Below the pieces are notes generated by a model. The model was given only the letters and a program-made list of their open reading frames with translations, searched no databases and was not told the origin of the DNA. Source: an uncultured Mediterranea sp. (GTDB lineage Bacteria > Bacteroidota > Bacteroidia > Bacteroidales > Bacteroidaceae). Taken from it: a DNA stretch of 38,318 nucleotides. Location of the stretch: assembly GCA_939791845.1 (NCBI GenBank), contig CALNEX010000003.1:1-38318 (forward strand), written 5' to 3'. Positions within the stretch are counted from its first letter, which is position 1; each line of letters opens with the position of its first letter. Positions 16,898-26,743 of the stretch are shown here, one piece after another. The position numbers and the translations under genes are program-made.

Positions 16898-18096
16898 CGC
16901 AACTTGTTCTTATGATAATGAGGTGACACCTTCAGATGGAAATAAAGGGTGGAGACGATGGTGAGGCACGCGCCGAACAGATAGGCCCGGTCGAAACTGC
17001 TCACTTCGGCAATGTAGCCTCCCGCCAGCATGCCGATGCCGATGCCCACGTCCCACGATGTCAGGTAGGTGGAGGTGGCCGTGCCCCGCTGGTTGTTGGG
17101 TGCCAAGTTGACAAACAATGTATTGTAGGCGGGAAACATGATGCCGAAGCCCACCCCCAGCATCAGCGCGATGCCGAAGAACAGCACGCCGCACACAGCC
17201 GCATCCCAACGAATGATATGGACGCACCCTGCCAGCAGGAAGAAGCTGGCAATGACCAGATAAAGCCCCGCACCAATGACCTGCGTGATTTTGCCGTGGT
17301 CTACCAATCGCCCGGAAAACAATCGCGATACCGCCATTCCCACTGCCATGAACGTGAAGAAGAATCCGGTGGACACGTCCAGTCCAATTTGCCGGGCATA
17401 CATGGCCACATAGTTGGTGGTCATGCCATAGGGGATGGAGAGCAGGAGCAGGCTCAATCCTGCGGGCATACCCTTGAGCAGGATGAAGCGGTCAAGTGAC
17501 ACGGGGGCACGCTTGACGGGCGGCTTATAAGGCGTCTTAACCAGCAAGGCGCAGAGCATCCCCAACAGGCACGAGCCCAAAGAAGTGCAGAAGATGACGG
17601 GATAGCCCGTGCCGGCATCGTGCATGAACAAACCCACCATCGGTCCGATGGACATGGCCGTATTGTTGGCCAGCCCGTAGTAACCTAACCCCTCGCCGCG
17701 GCGCGAGGAGGGCATGATGTCGATGACAATTGTGTTGCCGCCTACCGTCACAGTGCCAAAAGCCAGACCATGGATGATTCGGAGCACAATGAACAACGTT
17801 AGCGTCCCTGCTACCAGATACCCGCCGAAAATGGTCGTGAATACGAAGTAGGCCAGCAGATACAACGGCTTGCGGGCGAACGTGTCCAACAGGTAGCCTG
17901 AGAAAGGACGGATGCACAGTGCCGCGATGGTGTAGCACGACAACACGATGCCGATGACCGCTTTGTCCGCCCCGAACACTTCGGAGAGGTAGAAAGGCAA
18001 CACCGGCATCATCAGCCAGAAGCCGAAGTATAGCAGGAAGTTGGCCGCCAAGATGAAGCAGTAGCTGGGGGTGATGAGTTTGTCTCTCATCTTCAT
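16894..18096 (-). CDS. MFS transporter (drug/metabolite efflux type)
   Basis: A 400-residue inner-membrane protein with about 12 hydrophobic helices. The start MKMRDKLITPSYCFILAANFLLYFGFWLMMPVLP and the loop GYLLDTFARKPLY (MFS motif A-like) mark the superfamily. The loop SSRRGEGLGYYGLANNTAMSIGP is typical of drug:H+ antiporter-like MFS proteins. Substrate not determinable. It lies 12 bases after pheS and overlaps nth by 4 bases, so it is the middle gene of an operon. An ATG two codons downstream is an equally good start. Confidence 0.9.
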   Translation of the reverse strand: MKMRDKLITPSYCFILAANFLLYFGFWLMMPVLPFYLSEVFGADKAVIGIVLSCYTIAALCIRPFSGYLLDTFARKPLYLLAYFVFTTIFGGYLVAGTLTLFIVLRIIHGLAFGTVTVGGNTIVIDIMPSSRRGEGLGYYGLANNTAMSIGPMVGLFMHDAGTGYPVIFCTSLGSCLLGMLCALLVKTPYKPPVKRAPVSLDRFILLKGMPAGLSLLLLSIPYGMTTNYVAMYARQIGLDVSTGFFFTFMAVGMAVSRLFSGRLVDHGKITQVIGAGLYLVIASFFLLAGCVHIIRWDAAVCGVLFFGIALMLGVGFGIMFPAYNTLFVNLAPNNQRGTATSTYLTSWDVGIGIGMLAGGYIAEVSSFDRAYLFGACLTIVSTLYFHLKVSPHYHKNKLR

Positions 18097-18108
18097 TCTT
18101 CATAAAAA

Positions 18109-19143
18109 TCAGTAGGCCGCTTCGAACTCGCGGAGGAAGCGCGTGTCATTCTCCGAGAACATGCGCAGGTCCTTCACCTGATACTTCAGGTTGGTGATGC
18201 GCTCAATGCCCATACCCAGCGCGTAGCCGCTATATACCTTACTGTCTATGCCGCAGGCATCCAGCACGTTGGGATCCACCATGCCGCAGCCTAGGATTTC
18301 CACCCAACCCGTGTGCTTGCAGAAAGGGCATCCTTTGCCGCCACAGATGTTGCAGCTGATGTCCATTTCGGCACTCGGCTCCGTGAAGGGAAAATAGGAG
18401 GGGCGCAGACGGATTTTCGTGTCGCTGCCGAACATTTCTTGGGCGAAGAGCAGCAGCACTTGCTTCAGGTCGGTGAAGGACACGCCTTTGTCTATATAGA
18501 GTCCTTCCACCTGATGGAAGAAGCAGTGTGCGCGGTAGCTGATGGCCTCGTTGCGGTAAACACGGCCCGGGCAGATGATGCGGATGGGCGGTTGGGCGTG
18601 CTCCATGGCGCGCACTTGTACGCTGCTGGTGTGCGAACGTAGGATAATGTTCTTGGTCACGTCGCCCGGATTAACCTCCACGAAGAAAGTATCCTGCATG
18701 TCGCGGGCTGGATGGTCGGCTGCAAAGTTCAACTTGGTGTAGACATGCAGGTCATCCTCTACTTCGGGGCCGTCGGCAATGTTGAAGCCCATGCGGGCGA
18801 ATATGTCGATGATTTCATTGCGGACGATGCTCAGCGGGTGGCGTGTGCCAAGTTCCATGGGATAGGCCGTGCGGGTCAGGTCCAGTTCGTCCAAGCCTGT
18901 GTCTTGAGTTTCAAACTGTTCCTTCAAGGCGGCAATTTTCTCCTGTGCCTTGGTTTTCAGTTCGTTCAGTCGCATGCCCACGGCTTTCTTTTGGTCGGCG
19001 GGGACGTTGCGGAAGTCAGCCATCAGTTCGTTGACGGCACCTTTCTTGCTGAGGTATTTGATGCGCAGTGCCTCCAGCTCATCGGCGTTCGAGGCTTGCA
19101 GGTGTTCTACTTCTTGCAGAAGTTGTTCGATTTTCTCTATCAT
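18109..19143 (-). CDS. pheS: Phenylalanine-tRNA ligase alpha subunit
   Basis: Catalytic subunit of the alpha2beta2 enzyme that charges tRNA-Phe. The 344-residue protein has the N-terminal coiled-coil tRNA-binding arm (about 1-90). The class II core follows: motif 2 in HTSSVQVRAMEHAQPPIRIICPGRVYRNEA, the FHQVEGLYIDKGVSF region, and motif 3 in YALGMGIERITNLKY. A CNICGGKGCPFCKHTGW segment looks like the metal-binding insertion seen in some PheS. It heads the pheS-MFS-nth operon, with its own -7 box upstream. The beta subunit gene pheT is not in the window. Confidence 0.97.
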   Translation of the reverse strand: MIEKIEQLLQEVEHLQASNADELEALRIKYLSKKGAVNELMADFRNVPADQKKAVGMRLNELKTKAQEKIAALKEQFETQDTGLDELDLTRTAYPMELGTRHPLSIVRNEIIDIFARMGFNIADGPEVEDDLHVYTKLNFAADHPARDMQDTFFVEVNPGDVTKNIILRSHTSSVQVRAMEHAQPPIRIICPGRVYRNEAISYRAHCFFHQVEGLYIDKGVSFTDLKQVLLLFAQEMFGSDTKIRLRPSYFPFTEPSAEMDISCNICGGKGCPFCKHTGWVEILGCGMVDPNVLDACGIDSKVYSGYALGMGIERITNLKYQVKDLRMFSENDTRFLREFEAAY

Positions 19144-19181
19144 TTTTTGTAGGGTTTATATTCGTTGTTTTATGAACGGTG

Positions 19182-19189
19182 CAAAGATA
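19182..19189 (-). promoter_or_regulatory. -7 promoter box for the pheS operon
   Basis: TATCTTTG on the minus strand, about 35 bases from the expected transcription start to the ATG at 19143. No good -33 element. The 19144-19415 gap otherwise holds only the lepA promoter. Confidence 0.6.
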
Positions 19190-19374
19190 CGAGTTTCTCT
19201 TTTAAAATTAGGATAGGTGGAAGGGCAAATTTGAGTTGGACATGGTTTTTATTAAAAATGCAGAGGTTGGCGATAATATGTAAAGTTGTCCAAGTGGCAT
19301 GAAAAGCTATGTTTTGGTAAGTGCCGTGCGATTAAAAACAAAGCAGCGGATTTTCCCGTGTCGAAGAATTTGCG

Positions 19375-19382
19375 TACCTTTG
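19375..19382 (+). promoter_or_regulatory. -7 promoter box for lepA
   Basis: TACCTTTG, an exact TAnnTTTG match, with a T-rich TTTTC about 20 bases upstream as possible -33. It lies inside the ORF track's longer frame and so supports the start at 19416. Confidence 0.6.
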
Positions 19383-19415
19383 CACACCTTTTTTATATCA
19401 GTAACAACGATACAG

Positions 19416-21197
19416 ATGAAGAATATCCGTAATTTTTGCATCATTGCCCATATCGACCACGGCAAGTCGACCTTGGCAGACCGTCTGTTGGAATACACCA
19501 ATACCATCCAAGTGACCGAAGGACAGATGCTGGACGATATGGACCTGGAGCGCGAGCGTGGCATTACCATCAAGAGCCATGCCATTCAGATGGAATATAC
19601 TTATGGGGGAGAGAAATACATATTGAACCTTATCGACACCCCGGGCCATGTGGACTTCTCCTACGAGGTGTCCCGCTCCATCGCCGCCTGCGAAGGCGCG
19701 TTGCTCATTGTCGATGCCTCGCAGGGCGTGCAGGCGCAGACCATTTCCAATCTTTACATGGCCATCGAGCACGACTTGGAAATCATTCCTGTCATCAACA
19801 AGTGTGACATGGCCAGTGCCAACCCCGACGAGGTGGAGGATGAAATCATCGAACTGCTGGGCTGTAAACGCGAGGAGATAATCCGTGCTTCGGGCAAGAC
19901 GGGCATGGGCGTGCCCGAGATACTCCAAGCCGTCATCGAGCGCATCCCGCATCCCGTGGGCGATGAGGACGCGCCGTTGCAGGCACTTATCTTTGACTCG
20001 GTGTTCAATTCTTTCCGGGGCATCATTGCCTATTTCAAGATAGAGAACGGCGTTATCCGCAAGGGTGACAAGGTGAAGTTCTTCAACACCGGCAAGGAGT
20101 ATGAAGCCGATGAGGTGGGTGTGCTGAAGATGGACCTTGTTCCTCGCAATGAATTGCGCACGGGCGATGTGGGCTACATCATTTCCGGCATCAAGACCTC
20201 CCGCGAGGTGAAAGTTGGCGACACCATCACGCACATAGCGCGTCCTTGTGCCGAGGCCATTGCCGGCTTCGAGGAAGTGAAACCGATGGTCTTTGCCGGT
20301 GTCTACCCCATCGAGGCCGAGGACTTCGAGGATTTGCGCTCGTCGCTGGAGAAACTGCAGCTGAACGATGCCTCCCTGACTTTCCAACCCGAATCTTCCC
20401 TGGCATTGGGCTTTGGTTTCCGGTGCGGCTTTTTGGGCTTGCTGCACATGGAGATAGTGCAGGAACGTTTGGACCGCGAGTTTGACATGAACGTCATCAC
20501 CACGGTACCCAATGTTTCCTATAAAGTCTATGACAAGCAAGGCGGTTGCACCGAGGTGCACAATCCTGGTTCCATGCCCGAGGCTACCCTTATCGACCAC
20601 ATCGAGGAGCCTTACATCCGGGCATCGGTCATCACGCAGACCACCTACATCGGCCCCATCATGACGCTCTGTCTGGGCAAGCGCGGGGAGTTGGTGAAGC
20701 AGGAATACATATCGGGCAACCGCGTGGAAATCTACTACGACATGCCCCTCGGCGAAATCGTCATCGACTTCTACGACAAGTTGAAATCCATTTCCAAGGG
20801 ATATGCCTCTTTCGATTACCATCCCAACGGCTTCCGTCCTTCGAAGCTCATCAAACTGGACATTCTGCTCAACGGTGAGCCTGTGGACGCCCTCTCCACT
20901 TTGACCCATGTGGACAATGCTTATGACCTGGGCCGCCGGATGTGCGAGAAATTGAAGGAGTTGATTCCCCGTCAGCAGTTCGAGATAGCCATTCAGGCCG
21001 CCATCGGGGCGAAAATCATTGCGCGTGAGACCATCAAGGCCGTGCGCAAGGATGTCACGGCCAAGTGTTACGGAGGTGATGTCAGCCGTAAACGCAAATT
21101 GCTGGAGAAGCAGAAGCGGGGAAAGAAGCGCATGAAGCAGATAGGCACGGTGGAAGTGCCTCAGAAGGCTTTCCTTGCCGTCCTCAAGCTGGATTGA
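19416..21197 (+). CDS. lepA: Elongation factor 4 (LepA)
   Basis: Ribosome-associated translational GTPase. The 593-residue length is that of the family. G motifs visible: [13 protein letters not shown] (P-loop), RGITIKSHA (switch I), [11 protein letters not shown] and NKCDMASA. Domains II, III and V follow, then the LepA-specific C-terminal domain with [32 protein letters not shown] start at [17 protein letters not shown] because the ORF's first 39 codons precede or overlap the promoter box. Monocistronic, with a strong hairpin after the stop. Confidence 0.98.
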   Translation: MKNIRNFCIIAHIDHGKSTLADRLLEYTNTIQVTEGQMLDDMDLERERGITIKSHAIQMEYTYGGEKYILNLIDTPGHVDFSYEVSRSIAACEGALLIVDASQGVQAQTISNLYMAIEHDLEIIPVINKCDMASANPDEVEDEIIELLGCKREEIIRASGKTGMGVPEILQAVIERIPHPVGDEDAPLQALIFDSVFNSFRGIIAYFKIENGVIRKGDKVKFFNTGKEYEADEVGVLKMDLVPRNELRTGDVGYIISGIKTSREVKVGDTITHIARPCAEAIAGFEEVKPMVFAGVYPIEAEDFEDLRSSLEKLQLNDASLTFQPESSLALGFGFRCGFLGLLHMEIVQERLDREFDMNVITTVPNVSYKVYDKQGGCTEVHNPGSMPEATLIDHIEEPYIRASVITQTTYIGPIMTLCLGKRGELVKQEYISGNRVEIYYDMPLGEIVIDFYDKLKSISKGYASFDYHPNGFRPSKLIKLDILLNGEPVDALSTLTHVDNAYDLGRRMCEKLKELIPRQQFEIAIQAAIGAKIIARETIKAVRKDVTAKCYGGDVSRKRKLLEKQKRGKKRMKQIGTVEVPQKAFLAVLKLD

Positions 21198-21222
21198 GCG
21201 GTTTGAAACCGCAAGGACATCA

Positions 21223-21271
21223 AGAAACCCCGTCTCGACATTCCCACGAAGGGAAGCGTGACGGGGTTTCT
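21223..21271. terminator. Bidirectional terminator hairpin between lepA and tRNA-Lys
   Basis: AGAAACCCCGTC pairs with GACGGGGTTTCT, with an inner TTCCC/GGGAA stem. The plus side is followed by a pyrimidine-rich CTTACCTTTATT. It lies between convergent lepA and tRNA-Lys. Confidence 0.75.
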
Positions 21272-21306
21272 CTTACCTTTATTAACCACCATTTGCTCTA
21301 TGGCTG

Positions 21307-21379
21307 TACACCCTCAGGGATTCGAACCCTGGACCCACTGATTAAGAGTCAGTTGCTCTACCAACTGAGCTAAGAGTGC
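21307..21379 (-). tRNA. tRNA-Lys (anticodon CTT)
   Basis: The minus strand gives a 73-base cloverleaf. Acceptor GCACTCT pairs with AGGGTGT, with G1 opposite U as a wobble. The D arm is GCTC...GAGC, the anticodon arm CTGA-CTCTTAA-TCAG with anticodon CTT, and the T arm CAGGG-TTCGAAT-CCCTG. CCA is not encoded. It has its own consensus promoter 25 bases upstream and lies downstream of the MBL gene on the same strand. Confidence 0.95.
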
Positions 21380-21403
21380 CTGTCCTTTATCGGTTAGCGG
21401 GCG

Positions 21404-21434
21404 CAAAGGTAGGGCTTTCTTGTGAATCTACCAA
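21404..21434 (-). promoter_or_regulatory. Promoter of tRNA-Lys
   Basis: On the minus strand TTGG (21431-21434), a 19-base spacer and TACCTTTG (21404-21411) form a near-perfect Bacteroidota sigma-70 promoter. It is the best one in the window. Confidence 0.75.
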
Positions 21435-21456
21435 GGATTCGGGCCATTTTTTATCA

Positions 21457-22260
21457 TTACTCCAGTTCATACACCTCCGAAGGGGTGGTTCGTTTCAGCG
21501 GGGTCAGCTGCAGGTCTTGCCCCACCCGGATGCCGGCTTCCTTCAAGCGTAGCTCGAAAGTCTTTGTAGCCAAGTCCGGATGGTTGTTCTCCTGGCTGAG
21601 GTGGCACAACCAGACGTGGCGCAGGCCCGGATGCCAGTGTGTGGCCAGAAATTCTGCCGATGCGGTGTTGGACAAGTGCCCCCGGGGGCCGGAAATGCGC
21701 TCTTTCAAATAAGGAGGGTAGGGACCGTTCAAGAGCATTTCCGTGTCATAGTTGGCCTCAAGGACCAAGTAATCGGCCCGGGCCATGAAAGGCTCTGCGG
21801 TGGCAGGCACATGGGCCAGGTCGGTCATGAAAACCATGGTGCGCCCGTCGGCCTCGATGCAGTAGCCCACATTGTCCGTGCCGTCGTGCGGCACCTCGAA
21901 AGCCTCGATGCAGAAGTTTCCGACATGTACAGGCACGCCCTTTTTCAGGGTGCGGGCCGATGTGTACAGGCGTTCCTTGACGCAATAACTCCGGCCTATT
22001 CCCTCGTGTGTCAGCGCGGTGGCGTAGATGGGGATATGGAGCCGTTCGCCCAGGTTGACCACGCTTTTGATGTGGTCGGCATGGTCGTGTGTGATGAAGA
22101 CAGCCAAGATGTCCTCCAGGGAGACACCGGCATCGCGCAGATGCTTGCGCACGGTGCGGGTGGCCACACCTGCATCCACCAGTATGCCTTGTTGCCCGAT
22201 GCCCAAGTAGTAACAGTTGCCACTGCTGCCACTGGCAAAACTCATGAAACGTAGTGGCAT
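21457..22260 (-). CDS. MBL-fold metallohydrolase, YycJ/WalJ type
   Basis: A 267-residue cytoplasmic metallo-beta-lactamase-fold hydrolase. The N-terminal RFMSFASGSSGNCYYLG is the hallmark of the YycJ family. The dinuclear metal site is visible as THDHADH (H-x-H-x-D-H), a further His in EVPHDGTDNVGY, Asp in FMTDLAH, and a C-terminal His in LCHLSQENN. YycJ proteins have been linked to DNA repair or nuclease functions and cell-wall control; the role here is unknown. The ORF track starts at TTG 22266; ATG at 22260 is preferred. The gap to the HD gene is 6 bases, so the two form an operon. Confidence 0.9.
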   Translation of the reverse strand: MPLRFMSFASGSSGNCYYLGIGQQGILVDAGVATRTVRKHLRDAGVSLEDILAVFITHDHADHIKSVVNLGERLHIPIYATALTHEGIGRSYCVKERLYTSARTLKKGVPVHVGNFCIEAFEVPHDGTDNVGYCIEADGRTMVFMTDLAHVPATAEPFMARADYLVLEANYDTEMLLNGPYPPYLKERISGPRGHLSNTASAEFLATHWHPGLRHVWLCHLSQENNHPDLATKTFELRLKEAGIRVGQDLQLTPLKRTTPSEVYELE

Positions 22261-22266
22261 AGGCAA

Positions 22267-22893
22267 TCAGATTTCGTCCAGTTCTTCGGCCGTGCGCTCC
22301 ATGATGCTGGCCGCCAGGCTGTCCGCTGCTTGTATGATGGAAACCAAGGGGTAGAGCTTACGAGAGGTGTCATAGCTGCGCTGGTCCTCGAAGCTGTTCA
22401 TGTTGATGCCCCACGCTCCCATGTGCCAGCGGATGGCCAGCATCTCGTCATCGGCCATTTCGAGCCCGTTGCAGAGGAGCAGGATGACGGATTTCTCGCC
22501 GTGCCCCATCGGGAAGTTCTTGTAGGACACCTTGTATCCTTCGGTATCCTCCCATTGCCCCAAGGCATTCTTTTTTTTCTTTACCGAGCGGAAATAGATG
22601 TCGCTCTTGCAGACGTCGTGCAGCAGGCTGGCCAGTATGACGCTGTCCCGGTGCACTTCCTTGTCCAGGCCGGGCTCAAGGGCCTTCATGCCTTCATAGA
22701 CCATCAGTGCCGCCTTGCAGGTGTTGAGCGAGTGCAGCAACAATCCGCCTTCGGTGTTGAGGTGGTGGTTGGCCGATGCCGGTGCCGTGAAGAAGCCCAT
22801 CTCTTCGAGTCCTGCTATGACATCCTCCACGCCGTCGCGCCCGGTGGAGCGCAACAATTCGATGAATTCTTTCTTATACTTTTGTATGTCCAT
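22267..22893 (-). CDS. HD-domain hydrolase
   Basis: A 208-residue protein with the HD phosphohydrolase pattern: an early His in GGLLLHSLNTC, the HD pair in LASLLHDVCKSD, a following His in MGHGEKSVIL, and IIQAADSLAA near the C-terminus (the last Asp). This is a metal-dependent phosphohydrolase fold; substrate unknown, nucleotide or nucleic-acid cleavage is plausible. It is transcribed with the MBL gene downstream and has a -7 box (TAGCTTTG) 51 bases upstream. The pairing suggests a shared nucleic-acid or nucleotide job, by inference only. Confidence 0.85.
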   Translation of the reverse strand: MDIQKYKKEFIELLRSTGRDGVEDVIAGLEEMGFFTAPASANHHLNTEGGLLLHSLNTCKAALMVYEGMKALEPGLDKEVHRDSVILASLLHDVCKSDIYFRSVKKKKNALGQWEDTEGYKVSYKNFPMGHGEKSVILLLCNGLEMADDEMLAIRWHMGAWGINMNSFEDQRSYDTSRKLYPLVSIIQAADSLAASIMERTAEELDEI

Positions 22894-22943
22894 TGCAATA
22901 TGTTTTTAGAGGCTTTGTTTGGCATTGATGCCGAATTCGCGTG

Positions 22944-22951
22944 CAAAGCTA
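22944..22951 (-). promoter_or_regulatory. -7 promoter box for the HD-MBL operon
   Basis: TAGCTTTG on the minus strand, matching TAnnTTTG; leader about 45 bases. Confidence 0.55.
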
Positions 22952-22994
22952 TGAAATATTTCCGGTACTGTTTCCTCACCTCGCGGAAAAATGC

Positions 22995-23002
22995 GATATT
23001 TG
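22995..23002 (+). promoter_or_regulatory. Probable -7 box for the LysE-type gene, touching its ATG
   Basis: GATATTTG differs from TAnnTTTG only in the first base. The ATG follows after five bases, so if used it would give a leaderless or nearly leaderless mRNA. Confidence 0.35.
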
Positions 23003-23007
23003 CACCC

Positions 23008-23661
23008 ATGATTCAGATAGAGACCATACTCGATATCTTGTGGAAAGGCTTCATCATCGGTGTCATTGTGTCGGCGCCGTTGGGGCCGGTGGGGGTGTTG
23101 TGCATCCAGCGTACGTTGAACAAAGGACGGTGGTATGGCTTTGTCACCGGGGTGGGAGCCTCCCTGAGCGATATCTGTTACGCCCTGCTGACGGGCTATG
23201 GCATGAGCTTCGTGTTTGATTACGTCAACAAGAACATATTTTATCTCCAGTTATTCGGCAGCGTCTTATTGCTTGCGTTTGGCATTTATACTTTCCGCAG
23301 CAATCCGGTGCGGTCGCTCCGCCCCCCCTCGGGCAACAAAGGGACCTATCTGCACAACTTTGTGACGGCTTTCCTGGTCACGTTGTCCAATCCGCTCATC
23401 ATCTTCCTTTTTGTGGGCTTGTTCGCCCGATTCTCTTTTGTGGGCAATGGGGCACTGGTGTCCGAGACGGTGACGGGATATATGGCCATCATCGCGGGCG
23501 CATTGACTTGGTGGTTCGGCATCACGTATTTTGTCAATAAGGTGCGCAAGCAGTTCAACCTGCGGGGCATCTGGATGCTGAACCGCATCATCGGCAGTAT
23601 CGTGGTGATAGTGTCACTTCTCGGTTTGGGATTTACCCTGATGGGGGAGTCCCTTTATTAG
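23008..23661 (+). CDS. LysE-family exporter
   Basis: A 217-residue inner-membrane protein with about six hydrophobic helices. The N-terminal GFIIGVIVSAPLGPVGVLCIQRTLNKGRWYGFVTGVGASLSD is the LysE/RhtB signature (P-x-G-P region plus the G-x3-G-A helix), followed by FLVTLSNPLIIFLFVGLFA. It would export amino acids or similar small solutes; substrate unknown. The ORF track runs far upstream (22330) because of open frame in the HD gene's antisense; MIQIETILDILWKG is the family start. It heads the LysE-DUF4924-rfbD-prfC run. Confidence 0.9.
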   Translation: MIQIETILDILWKGFIIGVIVSAPLGPVGVLCIQRTLNKGRWYGFVTGVGASLSDICYALLTGYGMSFVFDYVNKNIFYLQLFGSVLLLAFGIYTFRSNPVRSLRPPSGNKGTYLHNFVTAFLVTLSNPLIIFLFVGLFARFSFVGNGALVSETVTGYMAIIAGALTWWFGITYFVNKVRKQFNLRGIWMLNRIIGSIVVIVSLLGLGFTLMGESLY

Positions 23662-23695
23662 TTGAGAGTTGAAAGTTGATAATTGACAGTTATGA
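23661..23695 (+). repeat. Heptamer tandem repeat across a gene junction
   Basis: GTTGAGA, GTTGAAA, GTTGATA, ATTGACA, GTTATGA: five 7-base units from the last base of the LysE stop codon into the start codon of the DUF4924 gene. Units share the TTGA core. Confidence 0.65.
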
Positions 23696-24234
23696 GAATC
23701 GCTCAGTCATTGAAGGAAAAGAATATCGCAGAATACCTTATATATATGTGGCAAACCGAAGATTTGATTCGGGCCAATGATTGTGACATGGACAAGGTGA
23801 AGGCGAACGTCATCAGCCAATTTGCGGCCGAAGACCGGCCGGCATTGGAAGAATGGTATGGAAACCTGGTGGAGATGATGCGTGCCGAAGGCGTGAAGGA
23901 GCACGGGCATCTGCAAATCAACCGCAATGTCCTGCAGGAACTGACAGAACTGCACGGACGCCTGCTGGCCTCCACGCGCCATCCTTTTTACAACGCCGCC
24001 TACTTCAAGGCACTGCCTTTCATCGTGGAGCTGCGCCAGAAGAACGGTCACAAGGACGAGCCGGAGTTGGAGACGTGTTTCGAGGCACTTTATGGAGTGT
24101 TGCTCTTGCGTTTGCAGAAGAAAGAAGTCACCGCCGCCACGGCCACGGCCCTCAAGGCCATCAGCAACTTCATGGCCCTGCTGGCTTCTTATTATGCGCA
24201 GGACCGGAAGGGCGAACTGGATTTGGACGATTAA
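23692..24234 (+). CDS. DUF4924 family protein
   Basis: A 180-residue, mainly helical, soluble protein, MRIAQSLKEKNIAEYLIYMWQTEDLIRA. It matches the Bacteroidota DUF4924 family, whose function is not known. No catalytic motif, signal peptide or membrane segment is visible. The ORF track starts three codons earlier; MRIAQSL is the usual family start and lies at the end of the heptamer repeat. It sits between the LysE-type gene (30 bases) and rfbD (25 bases), an order I associate with Bacteroides genomes. Confidence 0.82.
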   Translation: MRIAQSLKEKNIAEYLIYMWQTEDLIRANDCDMDKVKANVISQFAAEDRPALEEWYGNLVEMMRAEGVKEHGHLQINRNVLQELTELHGRLLASTRHPFYNAAYFKALPFIVELRQKNGHKDEPELETCFEALYGVLLLRLQKKEVTAATATALKAISNFMALLASYYAQDRKGELDLDD

Positions 24235-24259
24235 GATGATACATAAAACCACGAAAGCT

Positions 24260-25120
24260 ATGAATATTTTGATAACCGGTGCCAACGGACAACTTGGCAA
24301 CGAGATGCGCGACCTCTCCGCAGGACATCCGCAACACACTTATTTCTTTACCGATGTGCAGGAATTGGACATCTGCGATGCCCAAGGAATCCGCGCCTAT
24401 GTGAAGGAGCACGCCATCGACCTCATCGTCAATTGTGCGGCTTATACGGCCGTGGACAAGGCGGAGGACAACCGCGAACTGTGTGACAAACTGAACCACC
24501 TGGCCCCTGCCTATCTGGCCGACGCGGCTGAAGAGTGCGGGGCTGCCCTGATACACATTTCCACGGACTATGTGTTCGACGGCACGGCCCATGTGCCTTA
24601 TACGGAAGAAGTCGTGCCTTGCCCCAATTCGGTCTATGGCTCCACGAAGCTGGCGGGCGAGCAGGAGGTGATGAGCCGTTGCAGCCGTGCGATGATTATC
24701 CGTACCGCCTGGCTCTACTCCGAATACGGCAACAACTTTGTGAAGACCATGCTGCGTTTGGGACGTGAACGAGACGCATTGGGCGTGGTGTTCGACCAGA
24801 TAGGTACGCCCACCTATGCGGGAGACCTGGCGAAAGCCATCTATGCGGCTGTGGAGAAGGGCATCGTGCCCGGCATCTACCACTTCAGCAACGAGGGCGT
24901 CTGCTCGTGGTATGACTTCACGGTGGCCATCCATCGCTTGGCGGGCATCACCACCTGCAAGGTATCGCCCCTGCACACGGACGAATATCCTGCGAAGGCA
25001 CCGCGTCCGCACTACTCTGTGCTGGACAAGACGAAGATCAAGCAGACGTTCGGCATCGACATCCCCCACTGGGAAATGAGCCTGGCCGGCTGCGTTGCAA
25101 AATTGAAAATAGAACTTTAA
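24260..25120 (+). CDS. rfbD: dTDP-4-dehydrorhamnose reductase
   Basis: Reduces dTDP-4-dehydro-6-deoxy-L-mannose to dTDP-L-rhamnose with NAD(P)H, last step for cell-surface rhamnose. The 286-residue SDR protein begins [16 protein letters not shown] (Gly-rich nucleotide site). It has [22 protein letters not shown] and the catalytic Y-x3-K in [11 protein letters not shown]. It ends with [19 protein letters not shown]. The longer ORF (24092) overlaps the DUF4924 gene and is rejected. prfC follows 8 bases later, so the two are co-transcribed although functionally unrelated. The other rml genes are not in the window. Confidence 0.95.
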   Translation: MNILITGANGQLGNEMRDLSAGHPQHTYFFTDVQELDICDAQGIRAYVKEHAIDLIVNCAAYTAVDKAEDNRELCDKLNHLAPAYLADAAEECGAALIHISTDYVFDGTAHVPYTEEVVPCPNSVYGSTKLAGEQEVMSRCSRAMIIRTAWLYSEYGNNFVKTMLRLGRERDALGVVFDQIGTPTYAGDLAKAIYAAVEKGIVPGIYHFSNEGVCSWYDFTVAIHRLAGITTCKVSPLHTDEYPAKAPRPHYSVLDKTKIKQTFGIDIPHWEMSLAGCVAKLKIEL

Positions 25121-25128
25121 AGAGATAT

Positions 25129-26700
25129 ATGGCCAATCAAGAAATTGAAAGAAGAAGGACCTTTGCCATCATCGCCCATCCGGACGCCGGTAAAACCTCG
25201 TTGACAGAGAAACTCCTGCTGTTTGGCGGCCAGATACAAGTGGCCGGCGCGGTGAAGAGCAATAAAATCAAGAAGACCGCCACCTCCGACTGGATGGACA
25301 TCGAGAAGCAGCGCGGCATATCAGTGACCACCTCGGTGATGGAGTTTGACTATCACGGATACAAAATCAACATCCTCGACACACCGGGCCACCAAGACTT
25401 CGCCGAAGACACCTACCGCACGTTGACCGCCGTGGACAGTGTCATCATCGTGGTGGACGGAGCCAAGGGTGTGGAGACCCAGACACGCAAGCTGATGGAG
25501 GTGTGCCGCATGAGGAACACGCCAGTCATCATCTTCGTCAACAAGATGGACCGCGAGGCCAAGGATCCTTTCGACCTGCTGGACGAGCTGGAGGAAGAAC
25601 TGCACATCAAGGTGCGCCCCCTGACATGGCCCATCGAGAGTGGTGTCCGCTTCAAGGGCGTATACAACATCTACGAGCACAACCTGAACCTCTTCCAGCC
25701 CTCCAAGCAGGTGGTGACGGAGAAGGTGGAGGTGGACATCCACACCGAGGAACTGGACAACCGCATCGGACACGACCTGGCGGACCGTCTGCGCGGGGAA
25801 CTGGAGCTGATAGAAGGCGTTTATCCCGACTTTAATGTCGAGGATTATCTGGCGGGACATCTTGCCCCCGTGTTCTTCGGCTCGGCACTGAATAATTTCG
25901 GCGTGGAGGAGTTGCTGAACACTTTCGTCGAGATTGCCCCCAGTCCCCGTCCCGTCAAGGCGGAGGAACGCACGGTGATGCCCGAAGAGCCCAAGTTTAC
26001 GGGTTTCATCTTCAAGATAACGGCCAACATCGACCCCAACCACCGCTCGTGCGTGGCTTTCTGCAAAGTGTGTTCGGGCAAGTTCGTGCGCAACGCACCG
26101 TATTACCACGTGCGTCACGACAAGACGATGCGTTTCTCCAGCCCCACGCAGTTCATGGCCCAACGCAAGACCACCATCGACGAGGCTTGGGCGGGTGACA
26201 TCATCGGCCTGCCGGACAACGGCACGTTCAAGATTGGCGACACGCTGACTGAAGGCGAACACCTGCACTTCCGCGGCCTGCCCAGCTTCTCGCCGGAGAT
26301 GTTCAAGTATATCGAAAACGCCGACCCGATGAAGCAGAAGCAGTTGGCCAAAGGCATTGACCAGCTGATGGACGAGGGTGTGGCACAGTTGTTTGTCAAC
26401 CAGTTCAATGGGCGCAAGATTATCGGCACGGTGGGACAACTGCAGTTCGAGGTCATCCAGTACCGCCTGCTCAACGAATACAATGCCTCCTGTCGCTGGG
26501 AACCCCTCAGCCTCTACAAGGCTTGCTGGATAGAGAGTGACGACCCTGCCGAGTTGGAGGCCTTCAAGAAGCGCAAATACCAATATATGGCTCGTGACCG
26601 CGAGGGGCGCGATGTCTTCCTGGCCGACTCGGGCTATGTGCTGCAGATGGCACAAAACGATTTCAAACATATCAAGTTCCACTTTACCAGTGAATTTTGA
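25129..26700 (+). CDS. prfC: Peptide chain release factor 3
   Basis: Translational GTPase that recycles RF1/RF2 from the ribosome. The 523-residue length is normal. Motifs: [19 protein letters not shown] (P-loop), [14 protein letters not shown] (switch I), [16 protein letters not shown] and [18 protein letters not shown]. The C-terminal region includes [19 protein letters not shown], typical of RF3. It is the last gene of the LysE-DUF4924-rfbD-prfC run and the last core gene before the accessory island. The long stem-loop 44 bases downstream may end the transcript, although it lacks a U-run. Confidence 0.97.
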   Translation: MANQEIERRRTFAIIAHPDAGKTSLTEKLLLFGGQIQVAGAVKSNKIKKTATSDWMDIEKQRGISVTTSVMEFDYHGYKINILDTPGHQDFAEDTYRTLTAVDSVIIVVDGAKGVETQTRKLMEVCRMRNTPVIIFVNKMDREAKDPFDLLDELEEELHIKVRPLTWPIESGVRFKGVYNIYEHNLNLFQPSKQVVTEKVEVDIHTEELDNRIGHDLADRLRGELELIEGVYPDFNVEDYLAGHLAPVFFGSALNNFGVEELLNTFVEIAPSPRPVKAEERTVMPEEPKFTGFIFKITANIDPNHRSCVAFCKVCSGKFVRNAPYYHVRHDKTMRFSSPTQFMAQRKTTIDEAWAGDIIGLPDNGTFKIGDTLTEGEHLHFRGLPSFSPEMFKYIENADPMKQKQLAKGIDQLMDEGVAQLFVNQFNGRKIIGTVGQLQFEVIQYRLLNEYNASCRWEPLSLYKACWIESDDPAELEAFKKRKYQYMARDREGRDVFLADSGYVLQMAQNDFKHIKFHFTSEF

Positions 26701-26743
26701 TGGCCTGTATCACTGACACCCAATAAGTGCGCAGAGCCTTTTC

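Noticed and set aside
19398-20909. 503-codon minus-strand ORF
   Set aside because: Antisense of lepA. The 453-codon ORF 25321-26682 is likewise antisense of prfC.
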